Made by a program: the position numbers and the translations under genes
Notes under the pieces: model-generated
Told to the model about the DNA's origin: nothing
The model's input: the letters and a program-made list of their open reading frames with translations, nothing else
The model's database searches: none
Shown here: positions 25,911-35,217 of the stretch, piece by piece
Numbering within the stretch: the first letter of the stretch is position 1
Layout of the letters: the number at the start of each line of letters is the position of its first letter
From: Allohahella marinimesophila
GTDB lineage: Bacteria; Pseudomonadota; Gammaproteobacteria; Pseudomonadales; Oleiphilaceae
Length of the DNA stretch: 64,000 nucleotides
Assembly: GCF_039538005.1 (NCBI RefSeq)
Contig: NZ_BAABBO010000010.1
Span: 62,001-126,000 of the forward strand
Direction: 5' to 3'

Positions 25911-28577
25911 TCAGACAGTTTCAGCGTTGAGACGTTCAAGCATGTCCTTGGTGACCGACTGCGACAATGCTTCGTACTTTGCCCAGGGATCAGCGTGTTT
26001 CAAGCGCTCGATGACGCTCGCCGGACTGAAAGTCGATGCCGTGTCAAGCTTGTCGAGCTCCTCCCAGGAGACAGGCGTGGCCACCGGTGCCCCCGCTCTC
26101 GCTCTCGTCGAATATGGCGCGATCGCAGTCGAGCCTCGGTCATTCCTGAAATAATCGAGGAAGAGTTTGCCGACTCGCTTTTTCTTCGACATTGTCGCGG
26201 TATAACGCTCCGGAAATTGAGCCACCAGATGCATGGCAAAAGCTTTTGCAAAGGCGTTGACCTGCGGCCATTCGGCGGTGCGGCGCAGGGGGACCACCAC
26301 ATGGATGCCCTTACCACCGGTCACCAGTGGCAGGCTCTCGAGCCCGAGCACCTGCAACCCGCCCCGAACCAGTGCTGCCGCATCCTTGACGGCCTCGAAA
26401 TCCAGCCCTTCATCCGGATCGAGGTCAAAAACAAGCCGTGCCGGCTTCTCGAGGCGGTCACGCTTGGCCCCCCATATATGGTATTCCAGGGTTCCCATCT
26501 GTACTCCTGCCACCAGGCCAGCTGCATCCGAGAGGTAGAGATAATCCTTGTCCTTGCCACTGTTTTCAGTAATAGGCAGCGTGTGAAGCGCCTCGGGAAA
26601 GCCATCGGAAGCGTGTTTCTGGAAAAAGCAGCGCTTGCTGTTCGAGGAGCGCCCCGACGGGCAACGCACGAGGGAGAGCGGATAGTCGCTGATAAGCGGC
26701 AGCATGCGGTCGGCGACAGCCTCGTAATAGCTCGCCAGATCGAGCTTCGTCAGCCCCTGGTCAGGGAACAGCACCCTGTCCGGATTCGTCAGCGTAATGC
26801 CCTGTACGGTTTGCTTTTCATGGTTGTCGTTCGAACCCTGCTTCATCTTCGCATGCTCTGGCCGGACCTTCTTTTGCGGTACGCGCGCTTTCGGCTGTCG
26901 GGATGACTGCACCGCAGCCTCTGCCTGCTCGAAGTGAACATCTCTGGCAGGCTTGTCTTCCCGAACCCCCTGGAAGACGCCATGGCGAATATGGCCGCCA
27001 TCTGTCAATTCGGCAAACTCTATCTCGACGACAAGCTTCGGCGTCAGCCATTGGGCTGTCTTGGCGATGGATGTCGGGACGGGATCTGACTCAGGACCGG
27101 GCCTGGATTCGAAGGGAGATGTCTTGCGCCTCAATGTCGTCATGCGTGCATACAGATCATCCATCAGCGTTGCGGAAAAGCCAGTACCAATGCGGCCGTG
27201 GTAGATCAGCTTCCCATGCAGGTAACTCCCCACAAGCAGCGAAGCAAAAGGCCGTCCTGGTTTATCAGAGGGTGAAAAACCCGCTATCACGAACTCCTGG
27301 CGCCTGGAGCACTTGATCTTGAGCCAGGACTTGCTTCTCGTACCGCGATAGCTGGCGGAGGCCTGTTTAGCGATGATGCCTTCCCGACCGTTGGCGCAAA
27401 GTGCCTTGAACACCTCCGGACCGGAGCCGAGTATATGTTCGCTGAACCGAATCGGGCTGTTGGCTGGTGTGGAGCGCAAGAGCTGACGCAGTCTTTCCTT
27501 ACGTTCAATTTGTGGCTTGTTGCGCCAGTCTTCCCCATCGATCTCCAGCAGGTCGAATGCCATGAATTCAACCCCTTCAGCAGCTCCATTTTCCGCGGCA
27601 GACAGCGCGCCCTGCAACGCAGAAAAGTCTGATCCTTCGTTATCTCCCGCAGCGATCACCTCGCCATCGATGAGTGCCGAGCGGCAGTCAAGCTGGGACA
27701 GTGCATCAGCTATAGACGGGAATTTTGCTGTCCAGTCCTTACCCGACCGGGTAAAGCAGTGTGTGCTGCGCTTTGAACCGCGCGCGCCGATACTGCACAG
27801 CAGACGATACCCGTCGAATTTTGCTTCGTTGAGCCAGCCATCTCCTTCCGGAGCAGAAGCAGCGAGTGTGGCGAGTTGTGGCTTCGAGAAGTCGGGCGCA
27901 GCCAGCGATGGCGAGGCTTGCCTGCCGCCAGTTTTTCTGGCCGGCGCAGCGACATTGGCCGCAATGTCATCCATGCTTCTCTGAGTTGTAATGCTGACCT
28001 GAAAGCTCTCGGTCAGGCTATCAGCCTCATCGACCGCAAATTCGTCCCGACTCTTGATCAGCAGCCAGTTTTCGCGTGTCGTCTTTTCCTTCACCCGCAT
28101 GCGCACAAGCACCCATCCGCCCTGCATGCGCTGGCCGGAGAGCCTGAATTCCAACTTGCCTTTCTTCAGACCTGCCTTTGGATCGCCGATGGGCTCCCAG
28201 GTACCCTGATCCCAGAGCATGACTGTGCCACCGCCGTACTCACCTTTGGGAATCGTGCCTTCGAAAGTAGCGTATGACAGTGGATGGTCTTCGGTGCGGA
28301 CGGCCAGTCGCTTTTGCGAGGGGTCCGGACTCGGGCCTTTCGTGACCGCCCAGCTCAGCAGCACGCCGTTGAATTCAAGCCGAAAATCATAGTGCAGTCG
28401 TGTGGCAGCGTGTTTCTGCACCATGAACAGTAAGGTTTCGCCACTGGCCTTGGGGCGCCCGTAGGTGGCCAGGTCACCCGCGGGTTCGGCTGTACGGCTG
28501 AAGTCACGCTTCGCATTATAGGTATCAAGCCCATCAAGCGGGTTCGCTGACACTCTGGCTTTTTTGGATGTGGCCAT
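25911..28577 (-). CDS. ligD: ATP-dependent DNA ligase LigD (end joining)
   Basis: An 888-residue three-domain end-joining enzyme. Order: 3'-phosphoesterase (about 40-195, HYDFRLEFNGVLLSWAV and DHPLSYATFEGTIP), ligase (about 235-545, adenylated K253 in EAKFDGYRL) and primase-polymerase (about 595-880, catalytic FDLDPDEG). This order is that of Pseudomonas LigD. Charged linkers rich in Lys and Gln join the domains. The start is three bases after the Ku stop, so the two are one operon. With Ku it repairs double-strand breaks without a template. Confidence 0.96.
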   Translation of the reverse strand: MATSKKARVSANPLDGLDTYNAKRDFSRTAEPAGDLATYGRPKASGETLLFMVQKHAATRLHYDFRLEFNGVLLSWAVTKGPSPDPSQKRLAVRTEDHPLSYATFEGTIPKGEYGGGTVMLWDQGTWEPIGDPKAGLKKGKLEFRLSGQRMQGGWVLVRMRVKEKTTRENWLLIKSRDEFAVDEADSLTESFQVSITTQRSMDDIAANVAAPARKTGGRQASPSLAAPDFSKPQLATLAASAPEGDGWLNEAKFDGYRLLCSIGARGSKRSTHCFTRSGKDWTAKFPSIADALSQLDCRSALIDGEVIAAGDNEGSDFSALQGALSAAENGAAEGVEFMAFDLLEIDGEDWRNKPQIERKERLRQLLRSTPANSPIRFSEHILGSGPEVFKALCANGREGIIAKQASASYRGTRSKSWLKIKCSRRQEFVIAGFSPSDKPGRPFASLLVGSYLHGKLIYHGRIGTGFSATLMDDLYARMTTLRRKTSPFESRPGPESDPVPTSIAKTAQWLTPKLVVEIEFAELTDGGHIRHGVFQGVREDKPARDVHFEQAEAAVQSSRQPKARVPQKKVRPEHAKMKQGSNDNHEKQTVQGITLTNPDRVLFPDQGLTKLDLASYYEAVADRMLPLISDYPLSLVRCPSGRSSNSKRCFFQKHASDGFPEALHTLPITENSGKDKDYLYLSDAAGLVAGVQMGTLEYHIWGAKRDRLEKPARLVFDLDPDEGLDFEAVKDAAALVRGGLQVLGLESLPLVTGGKGIHVVVPLRRTAEWPQVNAFAKAFAMHLVAQFPERYTATMSKKKRVGKLFLDYFRNDRGSTAIAPYSTRARAGAPVATPVSWEELDKLDTASTFSPASVIERLKHADPWAKYEALSQSVTKDMLERLNAETV

Positions 28578-28580
28578 CGA

Positions 28581-29519
28581 TCAGGCCCGCTTTTTACGCG
28601 CCTTGGGGGCCGGCGTCTTGTCAGCCTGTTTCGACGAACTCTTCGCGCCACTGGATTTCGCACTGCTGGCTGTCTTGCTGGCGGGGCTCTTCCGAGCATT
28701 TGCGGATTTCGTGCCTCCCTTTCCTGCCCCTTCCAGACTTTTTTTCAATGCCGCCATGAGGTCGACGACGTTATCCTGCCTACCGCCGGCAGCAGGCGCT
28801 TCATTCTCTTCCAACACCCTTTTGCCCGACTTGCTCTTCATTTTTGCCGCAATCAGTGCCTTGAGTGCATCGCTGTAATGATCCTTGTAGACCGCGGCAT
28901 CGAAGGGCGCAGTTTTCTTTTCGATAAGGGCTGTTGCGACATCGAGCAGGTCTTCCGACACGGCTTCATCCTTGATGGCGGAAAACAATGGGTCGGCATT
29001 GCGGATCTCGTCAGAATAGTGAAGCGTCTCCAGCAATAGCCCGTCTCCGCATGGCTTTACCGCAGCGAGATGCTCCTGCCCCCTGAGGGTGATCTGGCCG
29101 ATACCTACCCGACTGGTCTGACGCAAGGCGTCGCGAACCACCCGGTATGCATCCTGCGCCAGATCATCAGCGGGCACGAGGTAGTATGGTTTGTCGAAAT
29201 ACAAGGGAGGAATCTCACAGGCTTCGACGAACTGAACCAGCTCGAAAGTCTTCTTCGACTCCAGCTTCACCTCTTCGATCTCCTCCGGCTTCAGGAGCAC
29301 ATAATTATTCTTTTCATACTCGTAGCCCTTGACGATGTCGTCCTTGTCTACCGGTCCAATACCTTCAGCAGTTTTCTCATATTTTATGCGCTTGCCACTG
29401 GGCTCGTGAATCTGGCGGAAGCTGACTCTGGACCCTGTTCGGGTGGCAGAATACAGCTCCACCGCAATTGAAACGAGTGAGAGTCTGAGCTGTCCTTTCC
29501 ACAGTGATCGCATTGCCAT
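28581..29519 (-). CDS. ku: Ku end-binding protein
   Basis: A 312-residue bacterial Ku homodimer subunit that binds DNA ends and recruits LigD. The core (1 to about 255) shows LWKGQLRLSLVSIAVELYSA, the IKYEKTAEG segment and KGYEYEKNNYVLL. The last about 60 residues are Lys/Ala/Ser-rich (SAKSSGAKSSSKQADKTP), a longer basic tail than the minimal Ku; such tails add DNA binding in other species. It is the first gene of the Ku-LigD pair. No sporulation-type promoter was recognised upstream. Confidence 0.95.
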   Translation of the reverse strand: MAMRSLWKGQLRLSLVSIAVELYSATRTGSRVSFRQIHEPSGKRIKYEKTAEGIGPVDKDDIVKGYEYEKNNYVLLKPEEIEEVKLESKKTFELVQFVEACEIPPLYFDKPYYLVPADDLAQDAYRVVRDALRQTSRVGIGQITLRGQEHLAAVKPCGDGLLLETLHYSDEIRNADPLFSAIKDEAVSEDLLDVATALIEKKTAPFDAAVYKDHYSDALKALIAAKMKSKSGKRVLEENEAPAAGGRQDNVVDLMAALKKSLEGAGKGGTKSANARKSPASKTASSAKSSGAKSSSKQADKTPAPKARKKRA

Positions 29520-29680
29520 GATGATGCCTTAAGGTCCGGATTGGTGAACATATCAGACAGACAACGAAGCAAGTACTGTGCCTCGCCGGTCAATGTCCAG
29601 ATCATTCCGAGACAAGCGAATGGCCGATGGTCCCCTCGCTTCCTGGTGGCGATGACGAAACCACGCCGGGCGTGTAGTAT

Positions 29681-29708
29681 TTACAGCAAACCCGCAGGTT
29701 CGCTGTAA
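29681..29708. terminator. Hairpin after the GNAT-nitrilase gene
   Basis: TTACAGCAAACC and GGTTCGCTGTAA form a 12-bp stem with one mismatch and a CGCA loop, 10 bases beyond the stop of the minus-strand gene. The T-run expected of an intrinsic terminator is poor, so the call is tentative. Confidence 0.4.
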
Positions 29709-29718
29709 TAAATCACGC

Positions 29719-31323
29719 TTACTCGCCCCTCCATTGAACGTTATAAAGATCGTGCCGACGGTCGTGCAGGTTCTTCACCGTGCCACTGTTTCGGGCTGTG
29801 AGCAGCACATCACTGCGCAAATCAGCGAAGGCCACCGTCTCCACGTTAGGCGTCGTGTCGGCAGCGATACCATCCCGAGCGAAAGGGAAATCGCAAGGTG
29901 TGAGAATACAGCTCTGACCATACTGCAGCTCCATATTGGGAACGTTTGGCAGGTTTCCAACATTGCCGGACAGGACCACATAGACCTGATTTTCCACAGC
30001 TCTCGCCTGGCAGCAGTAGCGGACGCGAAGATAGCTTTGACGCTCATCAGTGCAAAATGGTACGAACAGAATCTGGATGCCCTGGTCGACAAGATGCCTC
30101 GTCAGCTCAGGAAATTCGGCGTCGTAACAGATGAGCACGCCGATGGGCCCACAATCCGTTTCGATCGCCGTAACACGATTGCCGCCAGTGATATTCCACC
30201 AGTAGGCCTCGTTGGGCGTGGGGTGGATCTTTGGTTGCTCAAACATCTGCCCGTCGCGCAGAAAGACATACGCCATATTGCAGACGCCGCCGTTTTCAGC
30301 CATCACTGGCGTGGAGCCACCAATGATGTTGATGTTGTAGCGAAGCGCAAGGTCGCGCATGAGCACCCGGTAAGGCTCGGCATATTTGGTCACCGCCTGT
30401 ATCGCCTCGGCCGGGGAAGCTTTTTCCGGCTCGATCGACAGCAGCTGTAGCGTGAACAGTTCCGGAAACACCACGAAATCGCCTTTGTAGGTCGATACCA
30501 CATCGACGAAATAGCGCACAATTTCACTGAATTCTTCAAAAGAAGCGACCGGTCGCTGCTGATACTGCACCGTGCCGATACGAACTGTATTCTGCTGGCG
30601 TTTGCCATATCTCTTTCGTTTGCCATGGTCTTCGTGACGGGCGACCTTTGGATTGCGCCATACCATATGCATGCCGTAGCCCAGCGAGGCATGATCCGCA
30701 TCGAGATAATGTGGAATGATGCCGTGAATCTCGAAGCCGTTGTGCAGCTGGAACGACAGTACGGGATCGCGCTGCTTTTTCTGAACCACGGCATCGACAT
30801 AGGCTTCGACCGTCTTGAATTTCTTCAGCCGTCTACTCAGCGTGGGTAGACGACCGGCGAAGACGACGCCCTGCAGACCGAAGGACTCGCACAGATGCTT
30901 GCGCTCATTGTAGAGTCGCTGCCCGATACGATACCCACGATAGTCAGGGTCGACACACACCTCCATGCCATAGAGCCAGTCGCCTTCGGGGTCGTGCCGT
31001 GAGGCGTAACCGTTACCAGTGATTTCTGTCCACGTATGCGGTTTGAGCGCCACCTCACCTTCGACGCGGAATGTGGCGCAATAGCCCACAACGACCTCGG
31101 CAGCATCCTCGGCTGCTTTGTCATCATCGCTTTCGGCGAGTACTGCCACGAATTGCCCCTCGGGAAAGGTGTTGATCTGGCCGATCAAAGGACCTTCCGT
31201 GTACCCATACATGCCTGTCCCTTCGTAGACACGTCGGCTCAGCTTGATGATGGCAGGCACATCCCGAAGGGTGGCGTTGCGTAGCATGAGGTGCTGACTG
31301 GTGTCGGTGAACGGTGGACTCAT
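29719..31323 (-). CDS. GNAT acetyltransferase-nitrilase (CN hydrolase) fusion
   Basis: A 534-residue two-domain enzyme. The N-terminal GNAT domain (about 10-215) contains CVDPDYRGYRIGQRLYNERK, the acetyl-CoA loop. The C-terminal carbon-nitrogen hydrolase domain (about 250-525) has the Glu-Lys-Cys triad: Glu in VVFPELFTLQ, Lys in QPKIHPTPNE and Cys in GVLICYDAEFPE. GAGGT lies before the ATG at 31323; the frame is open to 31431 but without a site. It may acetylate and hydrolyse related amide compounds, but no substrate is known. The same fusion is found in other bacteria. Confidence 0.9.
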   Translation of the reverse strand: MSPPFTDTSQHLMLRNATLRDVPAIIKLSRRVYEGTGMYGYTEGPLIGQINTFPEGQFVAVLAESDDDKAAEDAAEVVVGYCATFRVEGEVALKPHTWTEITGNGYASRHDPEGDWLYGMEVCVDPDYRGYRIGQRLYNERKHLCESFGLQGVVFAGRLPTLSRRLKKFKTVEAYVDAVVQKKQRDPVLSFQLHNGFEIHGIIPHYLDADHASLGYGMHMVWRNPKVARHEDHGKRKRYGKRQQNTVRIGTVQYQQRPVASFEEFSEIVRYFVDVVSTYKGDFVVFPELFTLQLLSIEPEKASPAEAIQAVTKYAEPYRVLMRDLALRYNINIIGGSTPVMAENGGVCNMAYVFLRDGQMFEQPKIHPTPNEAYWWNITGGNRVTAIETDCGPIGVLICYDAEFPELTRHLVDQGIQILFVPFCTDERQSYLRVRYCCQARAVENQVYVVLSGNVGNLPNVPNMELQYGQSCILTPCDFPFARDGIAADTTPNVETVAFADLRSDVLLTARNSGTVKNLHDRRHDLYNVQWRGE

Positions 31324-31486
31324 GACTTGACCTCTGGCTGGAACAATGAAATTCGCTGGCCTGAGTATGGAGCGCACAACAGGTCGGCGCAAACAGGATG
31401 TACGCTGGAGCGGCGATGGGTCCGCAGGCATGGAGGTTTACGTATGCGCTTGAACACCAGAGATAGCAGACAAAGGAGTCTGATTC

Positions 31487-32518
31487 ATGAGTCACCCGGG
31501 CGATGCCCCCGAAGTCTTGAAGCCTGAGCGTGAGCAGGATACCGATGAACCGTTACCTCATGAGGCGATAAAGGAAAAAAGCCGTGGTCGGGCAGCCCAG
31601 TCGCCGCTTGAAATGCCGATCCTGGGTTGGCGCGATATTCTGATGAGAGTGGTGAGCGAAACCCTGAAGGATAACCTTGGTCTCGTATCAGCTGGGGTTG
31701 CGTTTTACTTCCTGCTCGCCATATTCCCGTCGATCGCGGCTTTCGTGTCCATATATGGGCTGCTCTACGACCCGGCCGACGCCCAGGCACAGGTGAGCAG
31801 CATGATGGGCCTGTTACCGGAAGATGCCAGAAAACTCATGCTCGATCAGATGCAGGCGCTGACAGGCGGCTCGCAGAAAGCCCTCGGTTTTGGTGCTGTC
31901 ATCGGTATTCTTCTGGCGCTGGTGAGTGCGATGAGGGGAACCATGGCGCTGATGATCGCGCTCAATATTGTTTATGAAGAGCGGGAAACCAGAAATTTCA
32001 TCATGCTTCGGCTGGTCGCCTTTGCCCTGACGATCGCCTCTGTGCTCTTCATCATCGTGGCACTCGCGCTCATCGCCGCCCTGCCCGCGATTCTGCAGCA
32101 ATACGGCTTCGGTTCCTGGGTCGCCCAGGCATTTTCCATGGCGCGCTGGCCTTTGCTCGCATTGCTGTTCATTACCATTCTCTCGACCATGTATCGGCTG
32201 GGTCCGTCACGCGCCAAGCCTCAGTGGCGCTGGGTCACCGTGGGCTCGGTGGTGTCGACCCTCCTCTGGCTGGGCGGTTCAGCGCTGTTCTCGTGGTACG
32301 TTTCGGGCTTTGCAAACTACAACGAGACCTATGGCTCGCTCGGCGCCGTGGTCATTCTGCTCATGTGGTTCTATGTTACCGCCTACATCATATTACTGGG
32401 GGCAGAGCTGAACTCCGAGCTGGAACATCAGACAGCCAAGGACTCGACGGTTGGGCCGGAAGAACCATTGGGCGAACGCGGCGCGCATGTGGCTGATACG
32501 ATCGGGAAGAAACCCTGA
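31487..32518 (+). CDS. YihY/BrkB family membrane protein
   Basis: A 343-residue inner-membrane protein with about six helices. VSAGVAFYFLLAIFPSIAAF near residue 65 and NYNETYGSLGAVVILLMWFY near 270 are the signatures of the YihY/virulence-factor-BrkB family, once mislabelled as ribonuclease BN. The N-terminal about 45 residues are hydrophilic and charged, and a charged tail of about 30 residues follows the last helix. It is divergent from the GNAT-nitrilase gene and converges on the GH84-type gene. Function unproven. Confidence 0.9.
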   Translation: MSHPGDAPEVLKPEREQDTDEPLPHEAIKEKSRGRAAQSPLEMPILGWRDILMRVVSETLKDNLGLVSAGVAFYFLLAIFPSIAAFVSIYGLLYDPADAQAQVSSMMGLLPEDARKLMLDQMQALTGGSQKALGFGAVIGILLALVSAMRGTMALMIALNIVYEERETRNFIMLRLVAFALTIASVLFIIVALALIAALPAILQQYGFGSWVAQAFSMARWPLLALLFITILSTMYRLGPSRAKPQWRWVTVGSVVSTLLWLGGSALFSWYVSGFANYNETYGSLGAVVILLMWFYVTAYIILLGAELNSELEHQTAKDSTVGPEEPLGERGAHVADTIGKKP

Positions 32519-32526
32519 CCAGCGCG

Positions 32527-33594
32527 TTATTGGGTCTGCACGAGATCGTCGCTGATTCGATAGCCGCCATCGAGCCAATCGAGCACTTCCCTGGCCGCCG
32601 GATGATCTGTAGCTGCATAGGTATCACGTAGCGTCCTGAGGCGGTCTTCGCCGATTCTGTCCAGGCCGGAATCGTTCAGACTGATGAGGTCGCGCTGCAG
32701 TTGGCTGGCGAGGGGCTCACCGGCGACCAGCTTGGCGGCCCGACTGAAAGCTGCTGCATATTGATAATCCTGGCCCTGTTGATAACTCTCCGCGAGCGTC
32801 AGTGCAGGTATCCGGGTCAAAGTGGACTGCAAGGCCGGGTTGATGCCATGAGCGACAATCATTTCAGCATTTGCGGCTGGCCGACCGGTCACTCCTCGCA
32901 GATGCAGGAACTGTGACATTCGCTGGCCGTCGTTCACTGGATAGTTGTCCCAGAGGAAGGGTTTACGCGCGAGCTGAGCACTGACCCTTCGCAGATGTCC
33001 CGGAGAGATTTCCCGCGAACAGACCTCCTCGCCTGTCCAGAAGACCTCGATGGCCGGATCGAGCAGCGCACCCAGCGCTTCGAGATAGCCGTCTGGACGC
33101 TGGCCGAAAACCCGATCGAGCACGGGATCGTCCGAATAATAGCTTGGACAGAACAATAGCCGAAGCTGCGGTACGCGAGCTTGCACCCAGTGCATGATTT
33201 CCGCCTGCCGTGCAGCAAGATCTGGTTGGGCCGATGGCATATCATCAAAAAGTATGGCCAGGTCATCGATGCCAAGATCCACCAGCCTGTCGAGCTTCGT
33301 CGCCAGCGCAGCCTGGCTTTGACTGGAAAAATCCGCATAGAGTTCGTAGGGGCTGAGTCCCACACCAAAGCGGACGCCAAGACCGCGACAATGGTCGGCG
33401 AAGGCAGTGAGTGATCGCAGCGCGTCATCCGGGTGAGTCTCCTGCCAGCGCCGTCGAAGATAGGCATCGGTCTTTGGCGCATACAGATAAAACCTATAGC
33501 CATGAGGCGCCAGAAAGCTGACCAGTGCCTGACGCTCTTGCCAGCGCCAGGGCTTGCCATAAAAACCTTCGATGATCCCCAGTTCAACAGTCAT
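32527..33594 (-). CDS. GH84-type beta-N-acetylglucosaminidase domain protein
   Basis: A 355-residue protein that is almost only the catalytic barrel of glycoside hydrolase family 84 (O-GlcNAcase/NagJ). It starts LGIIEGFYGKPWRWQER, the family opening, and the double catalytic Asp is D117-D118 in AILFDDMPSAQ. The substrate-binding DNYPVNDG and LYAPKTDAYLRRRW are also present. There is no signal peptide, so it acts in the cytosol, unlike the secreted clostridial enzymes. Possible roles are turnover of O-GlcNAc-type modifications or cytosolic GlcNAc glycosides. The neighbours are not carbohydrate genes. Confidence 0.87.
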   Translation of the reverse strand: MTVELGIIEGFYGKPWRWQERQALVSFLAPHGYRFYLYAPKTDAYLRRRWQETHPDDALRSLTAFADHCRGLGVRFGVGLSPYELYADFSSQSQAALATKLDRLVDLGIDDLAILFDDMPSAQPDLAARQAEIMHWVQARVPQLRLLFCPSYYSDDPVLDRVFGQRPDGYLEALGALLDPAIEVFWTGEEVCSREISPGHLRRVSAQLARKPFLWDNYPVNDGQRMSQFLHLRGVTGRPAANAEMIVAHGINPALQSTLTRIPALTLAESYQQGQDYQYAAAFSRAAKLVAGEPLASQLQRDLISLNDSGLDRIGEDRLRTLRDTYAATDHPAAREVLDWLDGGYRISDDLVQTQ

Positions 33595-33613
33595 GTCGAC
33601 CTCGCTGCTTATC

Positions 33614-35071
33614 TTAATCCCGCTCTTCTTCCAGCTTGCGCTTTCTGGTCACCGTCAACCAGTCGAGCACCACACCACTGATGGGATTGAAGCGGGCAAC
33701 TCTGAATACGATCTGCAACATCTCCGGACGCTTTCGAATGCGCGGTTCCTTGCAGCGTGGAATGAACCATAACGCGATGCCGGCACGCAGAACACCTGAA
33801 ATCACGAACACGAGAAATACACCGTGTTCGAGGCGCAGTTCTGCTGGCATCACGGCCATGATGGTATCCGCGTAGGTGACGCAAAAGCCGCCAAAAAGTG
33901 CACCGCAGAACACGGCGCTTGCACCCACCGCCTGCTGCACGGCGGCATAGGCGGCAAAGTTCGTTTTGTGCGGACGAATATCGTAAAGAAAATTTGCGGT
34001 ACTGAGGGTAAAGCCGCTCCAGGCGAAACCAGATATCACCTGCACCAACAGAAGATAGGAATAGTCTGGAGAGAAGAGCCACAGAATGGGCAGCAGGGGG
34101 AGCAGACAGCTGGTTATGAGCATGACCAGTCGGTTGCCGTGTCGATCGCTGAAGCGCCCCCAGAAGCCGAGCAACGCAAATTGGGTAGCCACTGAAGCGA
34201 CGCTGTTGAGCGCAAATTGCAGATAGCTCAGTTCCAGAACCTTTAGCATGTACACGGCAAAGAATGGCGCCGAAATCGCAACGACCCCCTGCATCCCGGC
34301 GATGAAGAGGGTGTAGTGCAGGAAGTTGCGGTCCGACAGGTAATCCCTCAAAGACCCGAACCGGCCGACTGGCGCCACAGTGCCGGGCCTCGAACGCAGG
34401 TATTTTCGGTCTGAAGGGTCATGCATCCGCCAGAGATAATAGCTCGAAGCCGCCCTGCCGGTGGACGCTATGGCAAACAGAACGGCAAAGCCGATACCAA
34501 TCGCGCCAAGCTTGTCGAAACCGGTCAGGAGCGCACCACCTCCAAGGAAAACGGCCAGTGACGCTACCATGCTCAAGCGGGTCCGCGCAGCGAAGAAGGC
34601 GCCTCTGCGACGCCTGGGTACAATGTCTCCCATCCATGCGCGCCACTGTGGCTGAATAAGATTGAGGCAGCTGTGATATAGCACGACCAGCCCGATCAGC
34701 CAGGGCACCTTCGAGGCTTTCACGCTGTCGCCGATCACTGGCAAAGCCAGCAGCGCGAGCACCGCCACACCGCAACACTGGATAATGGCTACGTTGTACA
34801 CGAGCTTCCGACGCGGAATCACCTGCCCCAGCCAGATCGAAAGAATCTGCATGAGTGCGCCGAAGAACTGCGGCAATGCGGTCAGTACGCCCATCTGGGC
34901 CGCCGAAGCCTGCAAATAGATGGCAAAAGCATTGATGAAGTTATCGCTCGATGCGGTCATTGTGGCTGACGCCACAGCATCTTTCTGGGAGTAATTCAGC
35001 GTGCGCCGCAGAATGGTCTTCTGGCGCGGCTGCCTCTGGGCGGATTCAGCTATGGATCTGGGCATGGCCAC
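33614..35071 (-). CDS. Major facilitator superfamily transporter
   Basis: A 485-residue, 12-helix carrier. The N-terminus opens hydrophilically (RQKTILRRTLNYSQKDAVAS) and the first loops contain IPRRKLVYNVAIIQ and RRRRGAFFAARTRL, typical of unclassified MFS proteins related to sugar or drug carriers. It begins with GTG at 35071 or the ATG at 35065; neither has a strong ribosome site. It lies 19 bases upstream of the GH84-type gene on the same strand, so co-transcription is likely and it might carry a GlcNAc-containing compound. That link is inference. Confidence 0.82.
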   Translation of the reverse strand: MAMPRSIAESAQRQPRQKTILRRTLNYSQKDAVASATMTASSDNFINAFAIYLQASAAQMGVLTALPQFFGALMQILSIWLGQVIPRRKLVYNVAIIQCCGVAVLALLALPVIGDSVKASKVPWLIGLVVLYHSCLNLIQPQWRAWMGDIVPRRRRGAFFAARTRLSMVASLAVFLGGGALLTGFDKLGAIGIGFAVLFAIASTGRAASSYYLWRMHDPSDRKYLRSRPGTVAPVGRFGSLRDYLSDRNFLHYTLFIAGMQGVVAISAPFFAVYMLKVLELSYLQFALNSVASVATQFALLGFWGRFSDRHGNRLVMLITSCLLPLLPILWLFSPDYSYLLLVQVISGFAWSGFTLSTANFLYDIRPHKTNFAAYAAVQQAVGASAVFCGALFGGFCVTYADTIMAVMPAELRLEHGVFLVFVISGVLRAGIALWFIPRCKEPRIRKRPEMLQIVFRVARFNPISGVVLDWLTVTRKRKLEEERD

Positions 35072-35217
35072 TCAGAGAAATTGAATTCATGAAGGTGAGT
35101 GCGGCTCTTTGAAATGGAGTTGCGTAATCCAACAAGTATGTACACTCACCGCCATCCCACAAGAAAGCCGCGGCAATTTAATGCATTGCTCCGTAGCACG
35201 ATCACTTCCCTGCTTCC

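Noticed and set aside
25812..26906. 364-codon plus-strand frame over the LigD 3' end
   Set aside because: It lies antisense to the polymerase domain of LigD; codon pattern and motifs belong to the minus strand.
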